Assembly (NCBI GenBank): GCA_049274895.1
Contig: JBASTM010000008.1
Location: 1 to 64,000, forward strand
DNA length: 64,000 bases
DNA from: JACQLN01 sp049274895
Lineage (GTDB): Bacteria > Patescibacteriota > Minisyncoccia > JACQLN01
Direction of reading: 5' to 3'
Part shown: one piece after another, positions 30,348-38,860 of the stretch
How the letters are laid out: the number at the start of each line of letters is the position of its first letter
Position numbering within the stretch: position 1 is the first letter of the stretch
Program-made: the position numbers and the translations under genes
The notes under the pieces: model-generated
The model's database searches: none
What the model was told of the DNA's origin: nothing
The model's input: only the letters and a program-made list of their open reading frames with translations

Positions 30348-30695
30348 GCGCGAAGTTTAAAAAAAGGTCCGTTTGTGGACGAAAAATTATTGCGTAAGCT
30401 AAAAGCCCTGGGCCAGGGTTCCCGTGAGGTTATTAAAACTTGGTCACGGGCCTCGACCATTACTCCGGAGATGGTGGGTTTTACCCTGGGCGTTCATAAC
30501 GGTAAAATCCATGTACCGGTGACGGTGAGCGAGGAAATGGTCGGCCACAAGCTGGGCGAGTTTTCTTTGACGCGCAAGTTCGTGCGCCATGGCGGCAAGA
30601 TGCAGCGCGAACTGGAAGCCGCACAAAAAACCGCCGAACTAGCCAAAACAGAAGCCGAAAAAACGGCGGCGCCGGCTCCAGCCAAGAAACCATGA
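30345..30695 (+). CDS. rpsS: 30S ribosomal protein S19 with Ala-rich tail
   Basis: 116 residues. MARSLKKGPFVDEKLLRKL, TWSRASTITPEMVGFTLGVH and GEFSLTRKFVRHGGK are the S19 core (about 92 residues). The last 25 residues (ELAKTEAEKTAAPAPAKKP) are an extension rich in Ala, Lys and Glu. The stop overlaps the rplV start (ATGA). Confidence 0.97.
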   Translation: MARSLKKGPFVDEKLLRKLKALGQGSREVIKTWSRASTITPEMVGFTLGVHNGKIHVPVTVSEEMVGHKLGEFSLTRKFVRHGGKMQRELEAAQKTAELAKTEAEKTAAPAPAKKP

Positions 30696-31201
30696 AAGTT
30701 GTAGCCAAACTAAATTATCTTCATATCAGCCCCAGAAAAGTGAGAGCGGTGGCGGGTGTGGTTAAAGGTCTTAGAGCCGAGGCCGCGTTGGCGCAACTTA
30801 AATTTGTCCCCAATCGAGCGGCCGCGCCTTTATTTAAGTTGATAAAGTCGGCCATAGCCGACGCCGAAAATAATTTTTCTTTGGAACCGAGCAGTTTAAG
30901 AATTGCCGAACTTAAGGTTGATGGCGGCCCGGTGTTCAAAAGGTTCCGGCCGGGTTCCAAGGGCCGGGCCGCGCCGTTAAAGAAAAGAACAGCGCACGTG
31001 AAATTGGTTTTGGAAGGCGAGAGGACCGCGAGTCCCCAGGCGAGAAAGGCCGCAGAGAAAATTGAGTTTGAGGTTGCTCCGGACAAAGCGGCCGTCAAGC
31101 CGCGAGAGGAGGAGCATCGGCGGGATACTTTCCAGGCCCGACGTGTTCCGGTAAAAAAGACGGGGTTCGTTAAAAGAATGTTTCAACGCAAATCAATTTA
31201 A
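30692..31201 (+). CDS. rplV: 50S ribosomal protein L22 with C-terminal extension
   Basis: 169 residues; the core (YLHISPRKVRAVAGVVKGLR ... GPVFKRFRPGSKGRAAPLKK RTAHVKLVLE) is about 110 residues. The rest is a basic extension (EEHRRDTFQARRVPVKKTGF). L22 lines the exit tunnel. Overlaps the rpsS stop and the rpsC start. Confidence 0.97.
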   Translation: MKVVAKLNYLHISPRKVRAVAGVVKGLRAEAALAQLKFVPNRAAAPLFKLIKSAIADAENNFSLEPSSLRIAELKVDGGPVFKRFRPGSKGRAAPLKKRTAHVKLVLEGERTASPQARKAAEKIEFEVAPDKAAVKPREEEHRRDTFQARRVPVKKTGFVKRMFQRKSI

Positions 31202-31884
31202 TGGCTCACAAGATCAACCCCATAGCTTTCCGGCTCGGCATACAAAAAGATTGGAAGTCGCGCTGGTTTAACACCAAAAACTTCAAAAATTATTTGGAGG
31301 AAGATTTTGCCATCAGAAGTTGGCTGGAAAAGAAACTGGCCAAGGCTTCTTTGGAGAGCGTGGAGATAGTGAGGTCGGGCAGCTCCATTGGGGTGGTAAT
31401 GAAATCGTCCCGTCCTGGTCTTATCATTGGCCGGGGCGGCAAGGGTTTGGAAGAACTTCAGCAGGGCCTCAAGCGCGAGTTGGGTAAAATTTACGCGGCT
31501 AGAAAGTCTAAATTAAATCACTCCCTTAAATTAGAAATAGAAGAAATAAAAAAACCGGAAAGCTATGCTAGGTTGGTAGCCAAGAACATAGCCGAACAGT
31601 TGGAAAAAAGAATTCCGCATCGCCGGGCTATGAAACAGATGATTGAGAAGGTTTCCGGAGAGGGCGGTATTAAGGGTGTAAAAATAAAAGTGGCCGGCCG
31701 GCTGGGCGGCGCCGAAATTGCCCGGCGGGAACAATTGGCCAAAGGCAAAATTCCGCTTCAGAGTTTAAGGGCGGATATAGACTATGCCCAAGCCGAAGCC
31801 CATACCACTTACGGCGTTATCGGTGTTAAAGTCTGGCTGTATAAAGGAGATGTTTTTTCCGATACTGCCCGCGAACAAAAGTGA
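31201..31884 (+). CDS. rpsC: 30S ribosomal protein S3
   Basis: 227 residues. MAHKINPIAFRLGIQKDWKS at the start, KH domain GLIIGRGGKGLEELQQGLK, and the C-terminal domain LGGAEIARREQLAKGKIPLQ with TYGVIGVKVWLYKG. Forms part of the mRNA entry site. Confidence 0.98.
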   Translation: MAHKINPIAFRLGIQKDWKSRWFNTKNFKNYLEEDFAIRSWLEKKLAKASLESVEIVRSGSSIGVVMKSSRPGLIIGRGGKGLEELQQGLKRELGKIYAARKSKLNHSLKLEIEEIKKPESYARLVAKNIAEQLEKRIPHRRAMKQMIEKVSGEGGIKGVKIKVAGRLGGAEIARREQLAKGKIPLQSLRADIDYAQAEAHTTYGVIGVKVWLYKGDVFSDTAREQK

Positions 31885-31938
31885 GCGGGGTGCTCAATTT
31901 AATAGCTATTCGCTTCGCTCATAGATAAAATTGGCATG
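31885..31938 (+). repeat. Intercistronic element, copy c (rpsC-rplP), helix 3 only
   Basis: GCGGGGTGCTCAATTTAATAGCTATT-type hairpin: AATTTaAT..CTAT pairs with ATAG..ATAAAATT around TCGCTTCGCTC, then GGCATG at the rplP start. From GGGGTGCTC to GGCATG it is identical to copy d. Confidence 0.75.
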
Positions 31939-32349
31939 CTATTACCCAAAAGAGTAAAACACAGAAAATGGCACAAAGGCCACAACCGCGGTTTGGCCAG
32001 TCGCGGCAATAAACTTAATTTTGGCGCCTGGGGTCTTAAATCTTTGGAGACCTGCTGGCTTAGTTCGCGCCAGATTGAAGCGGCCCGCCGGGCGATGACT
32101 CATTTTGTTCAAAGAGGCGGTAAGATTTGGATCCGTGTTTTTCCTGATAAACCAGTCACCAAAAAGGGAGCCGAGGTGGGCATGGGCGGCGGCAAGGGCG
32201 CGGTGGATCACTTTGTTTTTCCGTTAAAGCCCGGCCGCGTTATTTTTGAAATGGATGGCGTCAGCCAAGAAACGGCCGAAGAGGCCTTGCGCCTGGCGGC
32301 CCACAAATTGCCGGTTAAAACTAAGATAATAAGTGCTAGCAATGATTAA
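31936..32349 (+). CDS. rplP: 50S ribosomal protein L16
   Basis: 137 residues beginning MLLPKRVKHRKWHKGHNRGL, with GKIWIRVFPDKPVTKKGAEV and GMGGGKGAVDHFVFPLKPGR. Binds 23S rRNA near the A-site tRNA elbow. Overlaps rpmC by 17 nt. Confidence 0.98.
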   Translation: MLLPKRVKHRKWHKGHNRGLASRGNKLNFGAWGLKSLETCWLSSRQIEAARRAMTHFVQRGGKIWIRVFPDKPVTKKGAEVGMGGGKGAVDHFVFPLKPGRVIFEMDGVSQETAEEALRLAAHKLPVKTKIISASND

Positions 32350-32530
32350 AGCTAAAGATTTAAGATCCAGGGCCAAAGAGGATTTAGAGAAAATGCTCCA
32401 AGGCGAGCGGTCGAAGCTGAGAGAGCTTAATTTTAAGTTGTCCGGCGCCCGGCTTAAGAACGTAAGTGAGTTCGGTAAAACCAAACATATGATAGCGGTC
32501 TTGTTGACCATTATAAAGGAAAAAGAATAA
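32333..32530 (+). CDS. rpmC: 50S ribosomal protein L29
   Basis: 65 residues; two-helix protein with KAKDLRSRAKEDLEKMLQGE and RLKNVSEFGKTKHMIAVLLT. The frame starts inside the last codons of rplP. Position between rplP and rpsQ is canonical. Confidence 0.95.
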   Translation: MLAMIKAKDLRSRAKEDLEKMLQGERSKLRELNFKLSGARLKNVSEFGKTKHMIAVLLTIIKEKE

Positions 32531-32534
32531 TATC

Positions 32535-32816
32535 ATGTCCAAAAGAATACTAAGGGGTCGGGTAGTAAGCGTTAAAATGAAAAAGACCGCGGTGGTTGAA
32601 GTGATATCTTTGAAAACCCATCCTAAATACAGGAAAAAAATAAAATCCACCAAAAAGTATAAGGCCCATCACGAGGACCTGGTTTTGGGTGTGGGTGACG
32701 TAGTGACCATAGAAGAATCTCGCCCGATTTCTAAAGATAAACATTGGGTCATCAAAACAATTTTATCTTCTCCGAAGACAGTCTCCCTAGATTCGGAGGT
32801 AACACAACTAAAATGA
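32535..32816 (+). CDS. rpsQ: 30S ribosomal protein S17
   Basis: 93 residues. KRILRGRVVSVKMKKTAVVE, HPKYRKKIKSTKKYKAHHE and GDVVTIEESRPISKDKHW are the S17 OB-fold motifs. Its TGA overlaps the ATG of rplN. Confidence 0.97.
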   Translation: MSKRILRGRVVSVKMKKTAVVEVISLKTHPKYRKKIKSTKKYKAHHEDLVLGVGDVVTIEESRPISKDKHWVIKTILSSPKTVSLDSEVTQLK

Positions 32817-33178
32817 TTCAATTGCGTTCAATGTTAAAAGTTGCCGATAACAGCGGGGCCAAATTGGTCCAGTGTATTAAAGTTTTGGGCGGAACCAGGC
32901 GGCGCTATGCCCGGGTGGGCGATATTATTGTTGTTTCGGTTAAGGCAGCCGAACCCAGAAAAACAGTTAAAAGAAAAGAGGTAGCGAGAGCAGTTATCGT
33001 CAGGCAGAGAAAAGAATACCGCCGGCAGGATGGAACGTCGTTGAGGTTCAGCGACAACGCGGTGGTTATGGTAGACGGCAAAGAGCCGCGCGGCGGGCGC
33101 ATTTTTGGGCCTATCCCCAGGGAGCTTAAGGAGAAAGGCTTTGATAAGATAATTTCTTTGGCTGAAGAAGTGGTATAA
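32813..33178 (+). CDS. rplN: 50S ribosomal protein L14
   Basis: 121 residues from ATG 32813 (MIQLRSMLKVADNSGAKLVQ), the normal length. GGAGG lies 11 nt upstream within rpsQ, partly inside a CTCCGAA/TTCGGAG hairpin. The frame is open to 32744, but the added residues are the rpsQ region in another frame. The stop TAA is the first triplet of the element at 33176. Confidence 0.97.
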   Translation: MIQLRSMLKVADNSGAKLVQCIKVLGGTRRRYARVGDIIVVSVKAAEPRKTVKRKEVARAVIVRQRKEYRRQDGTSLRFSDNAVVMVDGKEPRGGRIFGPIPRELKEKGFDKIISLAEEVV

Positions 33179-33324
33179 GGGCTTTGTCTAAAAAATGGAA
33201 CGAAGTGGACATTTTTTAGCTACAAAACCTTATCCTGAACGTAGTGAAGGATTACCCCTCGGTTTTTACCTCGGGGTGCTCAATTTAATAGCTATTCGCT
33301 TCGCTCATAGATAAAATTGGCATG
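33176..33324 (+). repeat. Intercistronic element, copy d (rplN-rplX)
   Basis: TAAGGGCTTTGT pairs with ACAAAACCTTA; inner stem CTAAAAAATG...CATTTTTTAG. A small ATCCT...AGGAT hairpin and a CCCC/GGGG stem follow in place of helix 2. Helix 3 from GGGGTGCTC to GGCATG is identical to copy c. Confidence 0.75.
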
Positions 33325-33627
33325 AAGATCAAAAAAGGAGACGAGATTAAAATAATCACTGGCAAGGATAAAGGCAAGACCGGCCGGGTTACCAGAGTTT
33401 TTCCCCAAGACAACAGCGTTTTGGTGGAGGGCTTGAATTTGTTCAAAAAGCATATGAGGCCCCGCCAGCAAGGTAAAAAAGGGGAAGTTATTTTGGTGCC
33501 CAAACCGGTGGATGTTTCGGCCGTCAGATTAGTTTGTCCTAAGTGCCGTAAAACAGGCCGGGTCGGGTATGATCTTTCTTCCGGCAGGAAGGCACGCATT
33601 TGCAAAAAATGCTTACAAACGGTATAA
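33322..33627 (+). CDS. rplX: 50S ribosomal protein L24
   Basis: 101 residues. KKGDEIKIITGKDKGKTGRV is the KOW motif; the C-terminal part has CPKCRKTGRVGY and KARICKKCLQTV, two C-x2-C pairs that may bind zinc. Confidence 0.97.
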   Translation: MKIKKGDEIKIITGKDKGKTGRVTRVFPQDNSVLVEGLNLFKKHMRPRQQGKKGEVILVPKPVDVSAVRLVCPKCRKTGRVGYDLSSGRKARICKKCLQTV

Positions 33628-33641
33628 CTAAGCCCTAGGTT

Positions 33642-34196
33642 ATGACCAATCTAAAGGAAAGAATAAATCAAGAATCAAAACAATTGCAGCATAAACTGGG
33701 TGTTAAGAACAGCCTGGCTTGGCCGCGTTTGGAGGCGGTAGTAATCAACATTGGCTTGGGTCGAGCGGTAACGGCCAGTGCCAAACCGGACGAAGTGATT
33801 AAAAAGGTTTCAGCTGAAATTGCAGCCATAACCGGCCAAAGACCCGTGGCCACTGTGGCCAAAAAAGCCATCGCTTCGTTTAAGACGAGACAAGGTATGG
33901 CCATTGGACTTAAAACCACCCTGCACGGCCAAAGAATGTATGATTTTTTGGAAAAATTCATTAATGTTGCCTTACCCCGGACCCGAGATTTTAGGGGTCT
34001 TAAAGTAAGTTCCGTTGACGATCATGGTAACTTAAACGTGGGCATTAAAGATCATACTATCTTCCCGGAATCTTCGGCTGATGCGGCCCATTCTTTTGGT
34101 TTGGAATTTACCGCAGTAGTAACAGGATCCGACAGAAATAAAAGTTTGGAATTTTTTAAGATCTTAGGTTTCCCGTTTGAAAAAAAGAGCCAGTAA
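33642..34196 (+). CDS. rplE: 50S ribosomal protein L5
   Basis: 184 residues, normal length. LEAVVINIGLGRAV, ITGQRPVATVAKKAIASFKT and FPESSADAAHSFGLEFTAV are L5 motifs. Contacts 5S rRNA and the P-site tRNA. Confidence 0.98.
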   Translation: MTNLKERINQESKQLQHKLGVKNSLAWPRLEAVVINIGLGRAVTASAKPDEVIKKVSAEIAAITGQRPVATVAKKAIASFKTRQGMAIGLKTTLHGQRMYDFLEKFINVALPRTRDFRGLKVSSVDDHGNLNVGIKDHTIFPESSADAAHSFGLEFTAVVTGSDRNKSLEFFKILGFPFEKKSQ

Positions 34197-34201
34197 AAAT
34201 C

Positions 34202-34387
34202 ATGTCTAAAATATCCGTTATAGCCCGAGCCAAAAAAACCCCGAAATTTTCCAGCCGCAAAGTTAACCGTTGTTGGAAATGCGGCCGCAAGAGAGCTTAT
34301 ATGAGAATTTTTGGGTTGTGTCGGATTTGTTTTAGAGAGTTAGCCAATAAAGGAGAGATACCCGGAATTAAAAAATCGTCGTGGTAA
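34202..34387 (+). CDS. rpsN: 30S ribosomal protein S14, zinc-binding type
   Basis: 61 residues with C-W-K-C and C-R-I-C pairs and the ending GEIPGIKKSSW, the short zinc form of S14. Lies 6 nt after rplE. Confidence 0.97.
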   Translation: MSKISVIARAKKTPKFSSRKVNRCWKCGRKRAYMRIFGLCRICFRELANKGEIPGIKKSSW

Positions 34388-34393
34388 TAAAAA

Positions 34394-34783
34394 ATGACTG
34401 ACCCGATATCGGACATGCTAACCAGAATAAGAAACGCCCAAACTGTTAAAAAAGAAACAGTTGTTATTCCTTTTTCCAAAACCAAGCAGGAACTGGCGCG
34501 GGTGCTTAAAGAGGTTGGTTTTATTTTAGATTTCGAAAAAAAGGGGCGCGCTGTTTCCGGCAGGAAATTGGAGCTGAAGCTTAAATATATTAATTCCTTT
34601 CCGGCGATAACCACTATAAAGAGAATATCCAAACCTGGCCAGAGGATATATATCAAGCATAATAAAATCTTTCCCCGAGGGTCGGGTTTTTTGAGGGTTA
34701 TTTCCACCTCTCGCGGTTTGGTGTCCGATAGCCAAGCTTATAAACAAAAATTGGGCGGCGAGGTTTTGTGTGAAATATCCTAG
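34394..34783 (+). CDS. rpsH: 30S ribosomal protein S8
   Basis: 129 residues. MTDPISDMLTRIRNAQTVKK at the start; the C-terminal ISTSRGLVSDSQAYKQKLGG and EVLCEIS match S8. In E. coli S8 is the spc operon repressor. Confidence 0.97.
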   Translation: MTDPISDMLTRIRNAQTVKKETVVIPFSKTKQELARVLKEVGFILDFEKKGRAVSGRKLELKLKYINSFPAITTIKRISKPGQRIYIKHNKIFPRGSGFLRVISTSRGLVSDSQAYKQKLGGEVLCEIS

Positions 34784-34785
34784 TG

Positions 34786-34829
34786 CGACACCAATACACG
34801 AATGCACGCGAATGACGCTAATAAAAAAT
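34786..34829. repeat. GCGAATGACGCTAAT-type degenerate spacer
   Basis: GCGACACCAATACACGAATG then CACGCGAATGACGCTAATAA between rpsH and rplF. The GTGTCGC and ATTCGTG/CGCGAAT units are shared in reverse orientation with 60806-60850. Confidence 0.55.
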
Positions 34830-35378
34830 ATGTCTAGAATAGGAAAGAAAATTATAACTTTGCCGGAAAAAGTCTCTGTGGAAACCAGAGATAGTTGGGT
34901 GGTGGTCAAAGGCCCCCGAGGGGAACTTTCTTTTAAGTTGCCTCAAGGATTAAAAATTTCTAACGAGAGCGCCAAGGTGAGCATAGAGGTTTTGGATAAA
35001 TCAGCCGACCGCAATAATGCCTTATGGGGTACAGCCAGGTCTATTATTGACAGTATGATTAAGGGCGTGGTAGATGGTTATGAAAAGAAGCTGGAGATTG
35101 AAGGCGTTGGTTTTAAGGCGCAAGCGCAGGGCGATAAACTGATTTTGAATATTGGTTTCTCGCATCCGGTGGAGGTTAAAGCTCCACCGGGCATAGTGTT
35201 TAAGGTGGAAAAAAATACCATTGTGGTGGCAGGCATAGATAAATTTTTGGTGGGTGAAGTGGCAGCCACTGTGAGGCGGATGAAAAAGCCGGAGCCGTAC
35301 AAGGGCAAGGGCATACGTTATCTGGGTGAGGTTATACGCCGCAAAGCCGGCAAAAAAGCCACTACCACCGGAGCTTAA
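34830..35378 (+). CDS. rplF: 50S ribosomal protein L6
   Basis: 182 residues from ATG 34830 (MSRIGKKIITLPEKVSVETR). VVKGPRGELSFKLPQGLKIS and PEPYKGKGIRYLGEVIRRKA are L6 motifs. The frame is open to 34770, but the extra residues come from the GCGAAT-type spacer. Confidence 0.97.
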   Translation: MSRIGKKIITLPEKVSVETRDSWVVVKGPRGELSFKLPQGLKISNESAKVSIEVLDKSADRNNALWGTARSIIDSMIKGVVDGYEKKLEIEGVGFKAQAQGDKLILNIGFSHPVEVKAPPGIVFKVEKNTIVVAGIDKFLVGEVAATVRRMKKPEPYKGKGIRYLGEVIRRKAGKKATTTGA

Positions 35379-35407
35379 CGGTACAGCTTGGCAGCGCAAA
35401 AATATAT

Positions 35408-35794
35408 ATGAAAAACAGGAAAGAACAAAAAATGAGACGCCATCGCCGGGTTAGAGCCAAGGTTCGAGGCACCAGCGCCCGTCCGCGGTTGGCTGTTTTT
35501 AGGTCAAACCGCCATATCTACGCCCAGCTGATAGATGACCAGGATCAAAAAACATTGGCTCAGTCTAATGATATTTTTTTGGGTCTTAAAAAAGGCAAAT
35601 CGCACGGCCAAGCCAGCGGCCCAAAGACTCTCCCGAATAGGGTTGATTTAGCTAAGAACGTCGGTCTGATTTTGGGTCAGGCGTTACTGGAAAAAGGTTT
35701 TAAGCAAATAGTTTTTGATCGGGGGGGCTATAAGTATCACGGCCGGGTCAAGGCCTTGGCCGAGGGCTTGAGAGCGGTCGGGGTTAAATTTTAG
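35408..35794 (+). CDS. rplR: 50S ribosomal protein L18
   Basis: 128 residues. RRHRRVRAKVRGTSARPRLA and FRSNRHIYAQLIDDQ near the start, ending FDRGGYKYHGRVKALAEGLR. A segment around residues 55-72 (SNDIFLGLKKGKSHGQASGP) is slightly longer than usual. Binds 5S rRNA. Confidence 0.97.
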   Translation: MKNRKEQKMRRHRRVRAKVRGTSARPRLAVFRSNRHIYAQLIDDQDQKTLAQSNDIFLGLKKGKSHGQASGPKTLPNRVDLAKNVGLILGQALLEKGFKQIVFDRGGYKYHGRVKALAEGLRAVGVKF

Positions 35795-35806
35795 TTTCAT
35801 ATCATC

Positions 35807-36316
35807 ATGGCAGAATTTACATATAATCAAAGAAGGTCTTCGGGTGGGCGATCGCAATTCAGGGAGAAAAAGGACAAGGATTTTGAGGAGAAAGTTTTGG
35901 AACTGGCCCGGGTGACTAGGGTGGTAGCCGGGGGTAAGCGTTTTAGATTTAGAGCCACTGTGGCCATTGGTGACGGCAAAGGCCGGGTGGGTTTGGGTAT
36001 TGGCAAAGGCGCTGATGTGGCTCAAGCGGTCCAAAAAGCTTCGTATCGAGCCAGAAAAAATCTGGTGAATGTTCCCATAGTCAACGGCACCATACCTGCT
36101 GAAATCAAAGTTAAGTATAGCTCGGCGGTGGTGTATTTGAAACCAGCTCCGCCGGGCCGCGGCATCAATGCCGGCGGCGCCGTTAGGGTTATTTCCAGTT
36201 TGGCCGGCATCAAAGACATTATTGGCAAGATTTTGTCGCCTTCGGTCAATAAAATAAATATTGCCAGTGCCACCTTGGAAGCTTTCAAGATATTGGCGGC
36301 CAAGTCAAAAATATAG
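35807..36316 (+). CDS. rpsE: 30S ribosomal protein S5
   Basis: 169 residues. EKVLELARVTRVVAGGKRFR and FRATVAIGDGKGRVGLGIGK, then PAPPGRGINAGGAVRVISSL-like KPAPPGRGINAGGAVR. Followed directly by rplO: rpmD (L30), which sits here in most bacteria, is missing. Confidence 0.98.
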   Translation: MAEFTYNQRRSSGGRSQFREKKDKDFEEKVLELARVTRVVAGGKRFRFRATVAIGDGKGRVGLGIGKGADVAQAVQKASYRARKNLVNVPIVNGTIPAEIKVKYSSAVVYLKPAPPGRGINAGGAVRVISSLAGIKDIIGKILSPSVNKINIASATLEAFKILAAKSKI

Positions 36317-36341
36317 GACCTATAAGTCTTATAGGACTTAA
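36313..36341. repeat. TATAGGACC-type repeat, rpsE-rplO spacer
   Basis: ATAGGACCTATAAGTCTTATAGGACTTA: alternating AGGACC/AAGTC and TATAGG units. The spacer where rpmD would stand contains only this repeat. Confidence 0.6.
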
Positions 36342-36346
36342 TATAT

Positions 36347-36790
36347 ATGGATCTGCACAATCTTAAACCAAAAACTAAAACCAAAAAAATAAAAAGAATC
36401 GGACGGGGCGGCAAACGCGGCACCACTTCCGGCCGCGGCACCAAGGGCCAAAAATCGCGCGCTGGCCGCAGAATCAGGCCGGCTATTAGGGATTTGATGA
36501 TGAAGATCCCCAAAGCGCGGGGCTTTAGTTTTAAAAGTTTTAAGGGAGATTTTGTGGCTGTGGATTTGGCTGTGATTGAAGCCGGTTTTGGTCCGGGTGA
36601 AAAAGTTACGCCCCGAACCTTATTGGATCGCGGCTTGGTGTCTGTTAAGAAGGGATCTTTGCCTAAGATTAAAATCTTAGGCGCCGGCCGCCTCTCTAAA
36701 AAATTGATTTTTGAGAATCTGGCTGTCACCCAATCGGCTGCCCAAAAAATTCTAGCTTTGGGCGGCGAAGTGAGGCAACCGGTTAGATAA
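36347..36790 (+). CDS. rplO: 50S ribosomal protein L15
   Basis: 147 residues. RIGRGGKRGTTSGRGTKGQK and SRAGRRIRP are the basic L15 N-terminus; the C-terminal half has PKIKILGAGRLSKKLIFEN. Confidence 0.97.
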   Translation: MDLHNLKPKTKTKKIKRIGRGGKRGTTSGRGTKGQKSRAGRRIRPAIRDLMMKIPKARGFSFKSFKGDFVAVDLAVIEAGFGPGEKVTPRTLLDRGLVSVKKGSLPKIKILGAGRLSKKLIFENLAVTQSAAQKILALGGEVRQPVR

Positions 36791-36818
36791 GACCAATAAG
36801 TCCTATAGGTCCTATCAG
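36789..36818. repeat. TCCTATAGGTCC-type repeat, rplO-secY spacer
   Basis: AAGACCAATAAGTCCTATAG and GTCCTATCAG: the same family as 36313 and the in-frame copy in tgt (20017-20056). Confidence 0.6.
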
Positions 36819-36824
36819 ATTTAT

Positions 36825-38093
36825 ATGAGTAAGTTTTTACAAATTTTCAAAATACCAGACTTAAGAAAAAAGATATTTTTTATACTGGCCATGCTGGTGG
36901 TTTTTAGATTGGTTTCGGCCGTGCCGATGCCGGGCATAGACCGGGCGAAGTTGGCCGAATTTTTCGCTTCCAACCAATTTTTGGGCTTGGTCAGCTTATT
37001 TACCGGCGGCACGCTGCAGAATTTTTCGGTGGTGCTTTTGGGTTTGGGGCCGTACATTACGGCTTCCATCATTATGCAGCTTTTAACTATGATTTTTCCC
37101 AAACTTCGAGAGATGTATTTGGAATCCGGCTCGGAAGGGCGGGCCAAGTTCAATCAATTTTCGCGCTTGCTCACGGTGCCCTTGGCGGCGATGCAGTCGG
37201 TGGGCACGGTGTCTTTGCTAAAAAGCCAGGGTATTATCAGCCAATTGGCCGCTTTTGATTTTATTACTTTGGTGGTTACGGTTACGGCCGGTTCCGTCTT
37301 TTTGGTTTGGTTGGGCGAGATTATTTCCGAGAAAGGCATCGGCAATGGAGTTTCTCTGTTGATCTTCGCCGGCATCATCGCTCAACTGCCGGTCAGTATC
37401 GGTCAAAGTCTGGTGGCCTTTGATCCGAGCCAGGTCTTTAGTTATTTAGTTTTTACCGCCGTGGCGGTGGTGGTTATCGCCGGCGTGGTGGTGATCTCGG
37501 AGGGCCAGCGCAACATTCCGGTGGCTTTTGCCAAACGAGTCCGCGGCCGCAGAATGTATGGCGGCTTTTCCAGCCATATACCCTTACGCGTTAATCAGGC
37601 CGGGGTCATTCCCATAATTTTTGCTTTATCCATTTTGCTTTTTCCGGGCCTGATCGCCCAGTTTCTGTCCGGTTCCAGCATTGGCTGGCTGGCCGCCTTG
37701 GCTCAGTCGGTGGCCGCCTTTTTCCAGCAATCTTTAACCTATGGGATAATGTATTTTATTTTAGTGGCGGTGTTTACCTACTTTTACACCGCCGTCACTT
37801 TTGATCCTAAGGCCATTTCGGAGAACGTCCAAAAGCAGGGCGGTTTTATCCCGGGCATCAGGCCGGGCGAACCTACAGCCGGTTTCATCGCCCACGTGGT
37901 CAACCGCATCACTTTGGTAGGAGCTTTGTTTTTGGGCGTTATTGCGGTTTTGCCGCTGGTGGTGCAAAGAGCTTTTGGCATCAGCACGCTCACTTTGGGC
38001 GGCACGGCCCTGTTGATTGTGGTCTCGGTGGTTTTGGAAACTATGCGCCAAATCAACGCCCAGCTGACGCTTAGGGAATATGATACTTTTTAA
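36825..38093 (+). CDS. secY: Preprotein translocase subunit SecY
   Basis: 422 residues with ten membrane helices. Plug-region GIDRAKLAEFFASNQFLGLV, GLGPYITASIIMQLL, and the cytosolic loop QGGFIPGIRPGEPTAGFIAH. Forms the translocation channel with SecE and SecG. It ends the ribosomal operon; adk, map and infA do not follow. Confidence 0.98.
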   Translation: MSKFLQIFKIPDLRKKIFFILAMLVVFRLVSAVPMPGIDRAKLAEFFASNQFLGLVSLFTGGTLQNFSVVLLGLGPYITASIIMQLLTMIFPKLREMYLESGSEGRAKFNQFSRLLTVPLAAMQSVGTVSLLKSQGIISQLAAFDFITLVVTVTAGSVFLVWLGEIISEKGIGNGVSLLIFAGIIAQLPVSIGQSLVAFDPSQVFSYLVFTAVAVVVIAGVVVISEGQRNIPVAFAKRVRGRRMYGGFSSHIPLRVNQAGVIPIIFALSILLFPGLIAQFLSGSSIGWLAALAQSVAAFFQQSLTYGIMYFILVAVFTYFYTAVTFDPKAISENVQKQGGFIPGIRPGEPTAGFIAHVVNRITLVGALFLGVIAVLPLVVQRAFGISTLTLGGTALLIVVSVVLETMRQINAQLTLREYDTF

Positions 38094-38297
38094 TGTTTGT
38101 CTGCGAGTGTAACGAGCAGCCACAAACATTAACCCCGCGTCAATTTTGCCTCGGGTATATTGCCTAACATCCAATATCTGTAAAACTTGTATATTTTTGC
38201 GAAGCGCGAGGGCGAATAGCCCACCCCTTTGGTGGCGTAGCGCTTCGCCATCGACTATATGCAAAATTGGTGCTGGGGTAGCGGTGACTCTTTTTTA
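38094..38297. other. Gene-free stretch after secY with hairpins
   Basis: AATGTTTGT pairs with ACAAACATT right after the secY stop, followed by ACCCCGC; near the end is CAAAATTGGTGCTGGGGTAGC. The order recalls the intercistronic element (helix 1, ACCCCGC, AAAATTGG) but is degraded or rearranged. It may contain the operon's terminator; no clean hairpin plus T-run is seen. Confidence 0.45.
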
Positions 38298-38402
38298 TTA
38301 AAACAAGAATAAAGGGTAAATCAAATAAATAACCATAGACACGCCCACCAGCAGGGCGGCGATTATCCAAAAGAGTCTAACTATTTTTTTATGTTTGTTC
38401 AC
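38298..38402 (-). CDS. Very small membrane protein
   Basis: 34 residues from a GTG at 38402-38400: MNKHKKIVRLFWIIAALLVG followed by VSMVIYLIYPLFLF. A basic start and one membrane helix. The divergent position, next to the FtsB-like gene, and its composition resemble small membrane proteins common in Parcubacteria. No Shine-Dalgarno site; may not be expressed. Confidence 0.5.
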   Translation of the reverse strand: MNKHKKIVRLFWIIAALLVGVSMVIYLIYPLFLF

Positions 38403-38416
38403 GTTATCATATTACC

Positions 38417-38860
38417 ATGCAGCGACAAGAATTGGCTACGGTTTTTAAGAAAAATTGGCTGAGCTCAAGCTTGCTCGCTGTATTTGTTTTAGCTTCGGGC
38501 TATTTGGGCGTGAGGGAATTGGGCCGGTGGTGGGCCATTGATCGCGAATATCAAAATGTCCAAAAAGAAATCAGTTTGCTTGATGCGCGCTCCGGCGAGC
38601 TTAAAAAGGAACTCGACAATTTATCGCGGCCCGATCTTATGGAAAAAGAAGCCCGCACGCGCTTGAACTTAAAACGGGAGGGTGAATCGGTTTTGATTGT
38701 GGTGAGCGAAGATAATTTTCCTAAGGAGGATTTTGGCGCGTCCGCGGCCAAGGGTTTTTGGGCTGGGTTAGGCGTCCGACTTAAGGCTGGATTGGATAAT
38801 CCCGACAGTATTTGGTTTAATATTAAAAACTGGTATAGCTATATTTTCCCCAAGCAATGA
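38417..38860 (+). CDS. FtsB/DivIC-like septum formation protein
   Basis: 147 residues: cytosolic start, one membrane helix (about 15-32), a coiled coil (REYQNVQKEISLLDARSGEL) and the family's EKEARTRLNLKREGESVLIV. FtsB/DivIC bridges the divisome to peptidoglycan synthesis. The C-terminal 50 residues are lineage-specific. Overlaps the next gene by 4 nt. Confidence 0.85.
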   Translation: MQRQELATVFKKNWLSSSLLAVFVLASGYLGVRELGRWWAIDREYQNVQKEISLLDARSGELKKELDNLSRPDLMEKEARTRLNLKREGESVLIVVSEDNFPKEDFGASAAKGFWAGLGVRLKAGLDNPDSIWFNIKNWYSYIFPKQ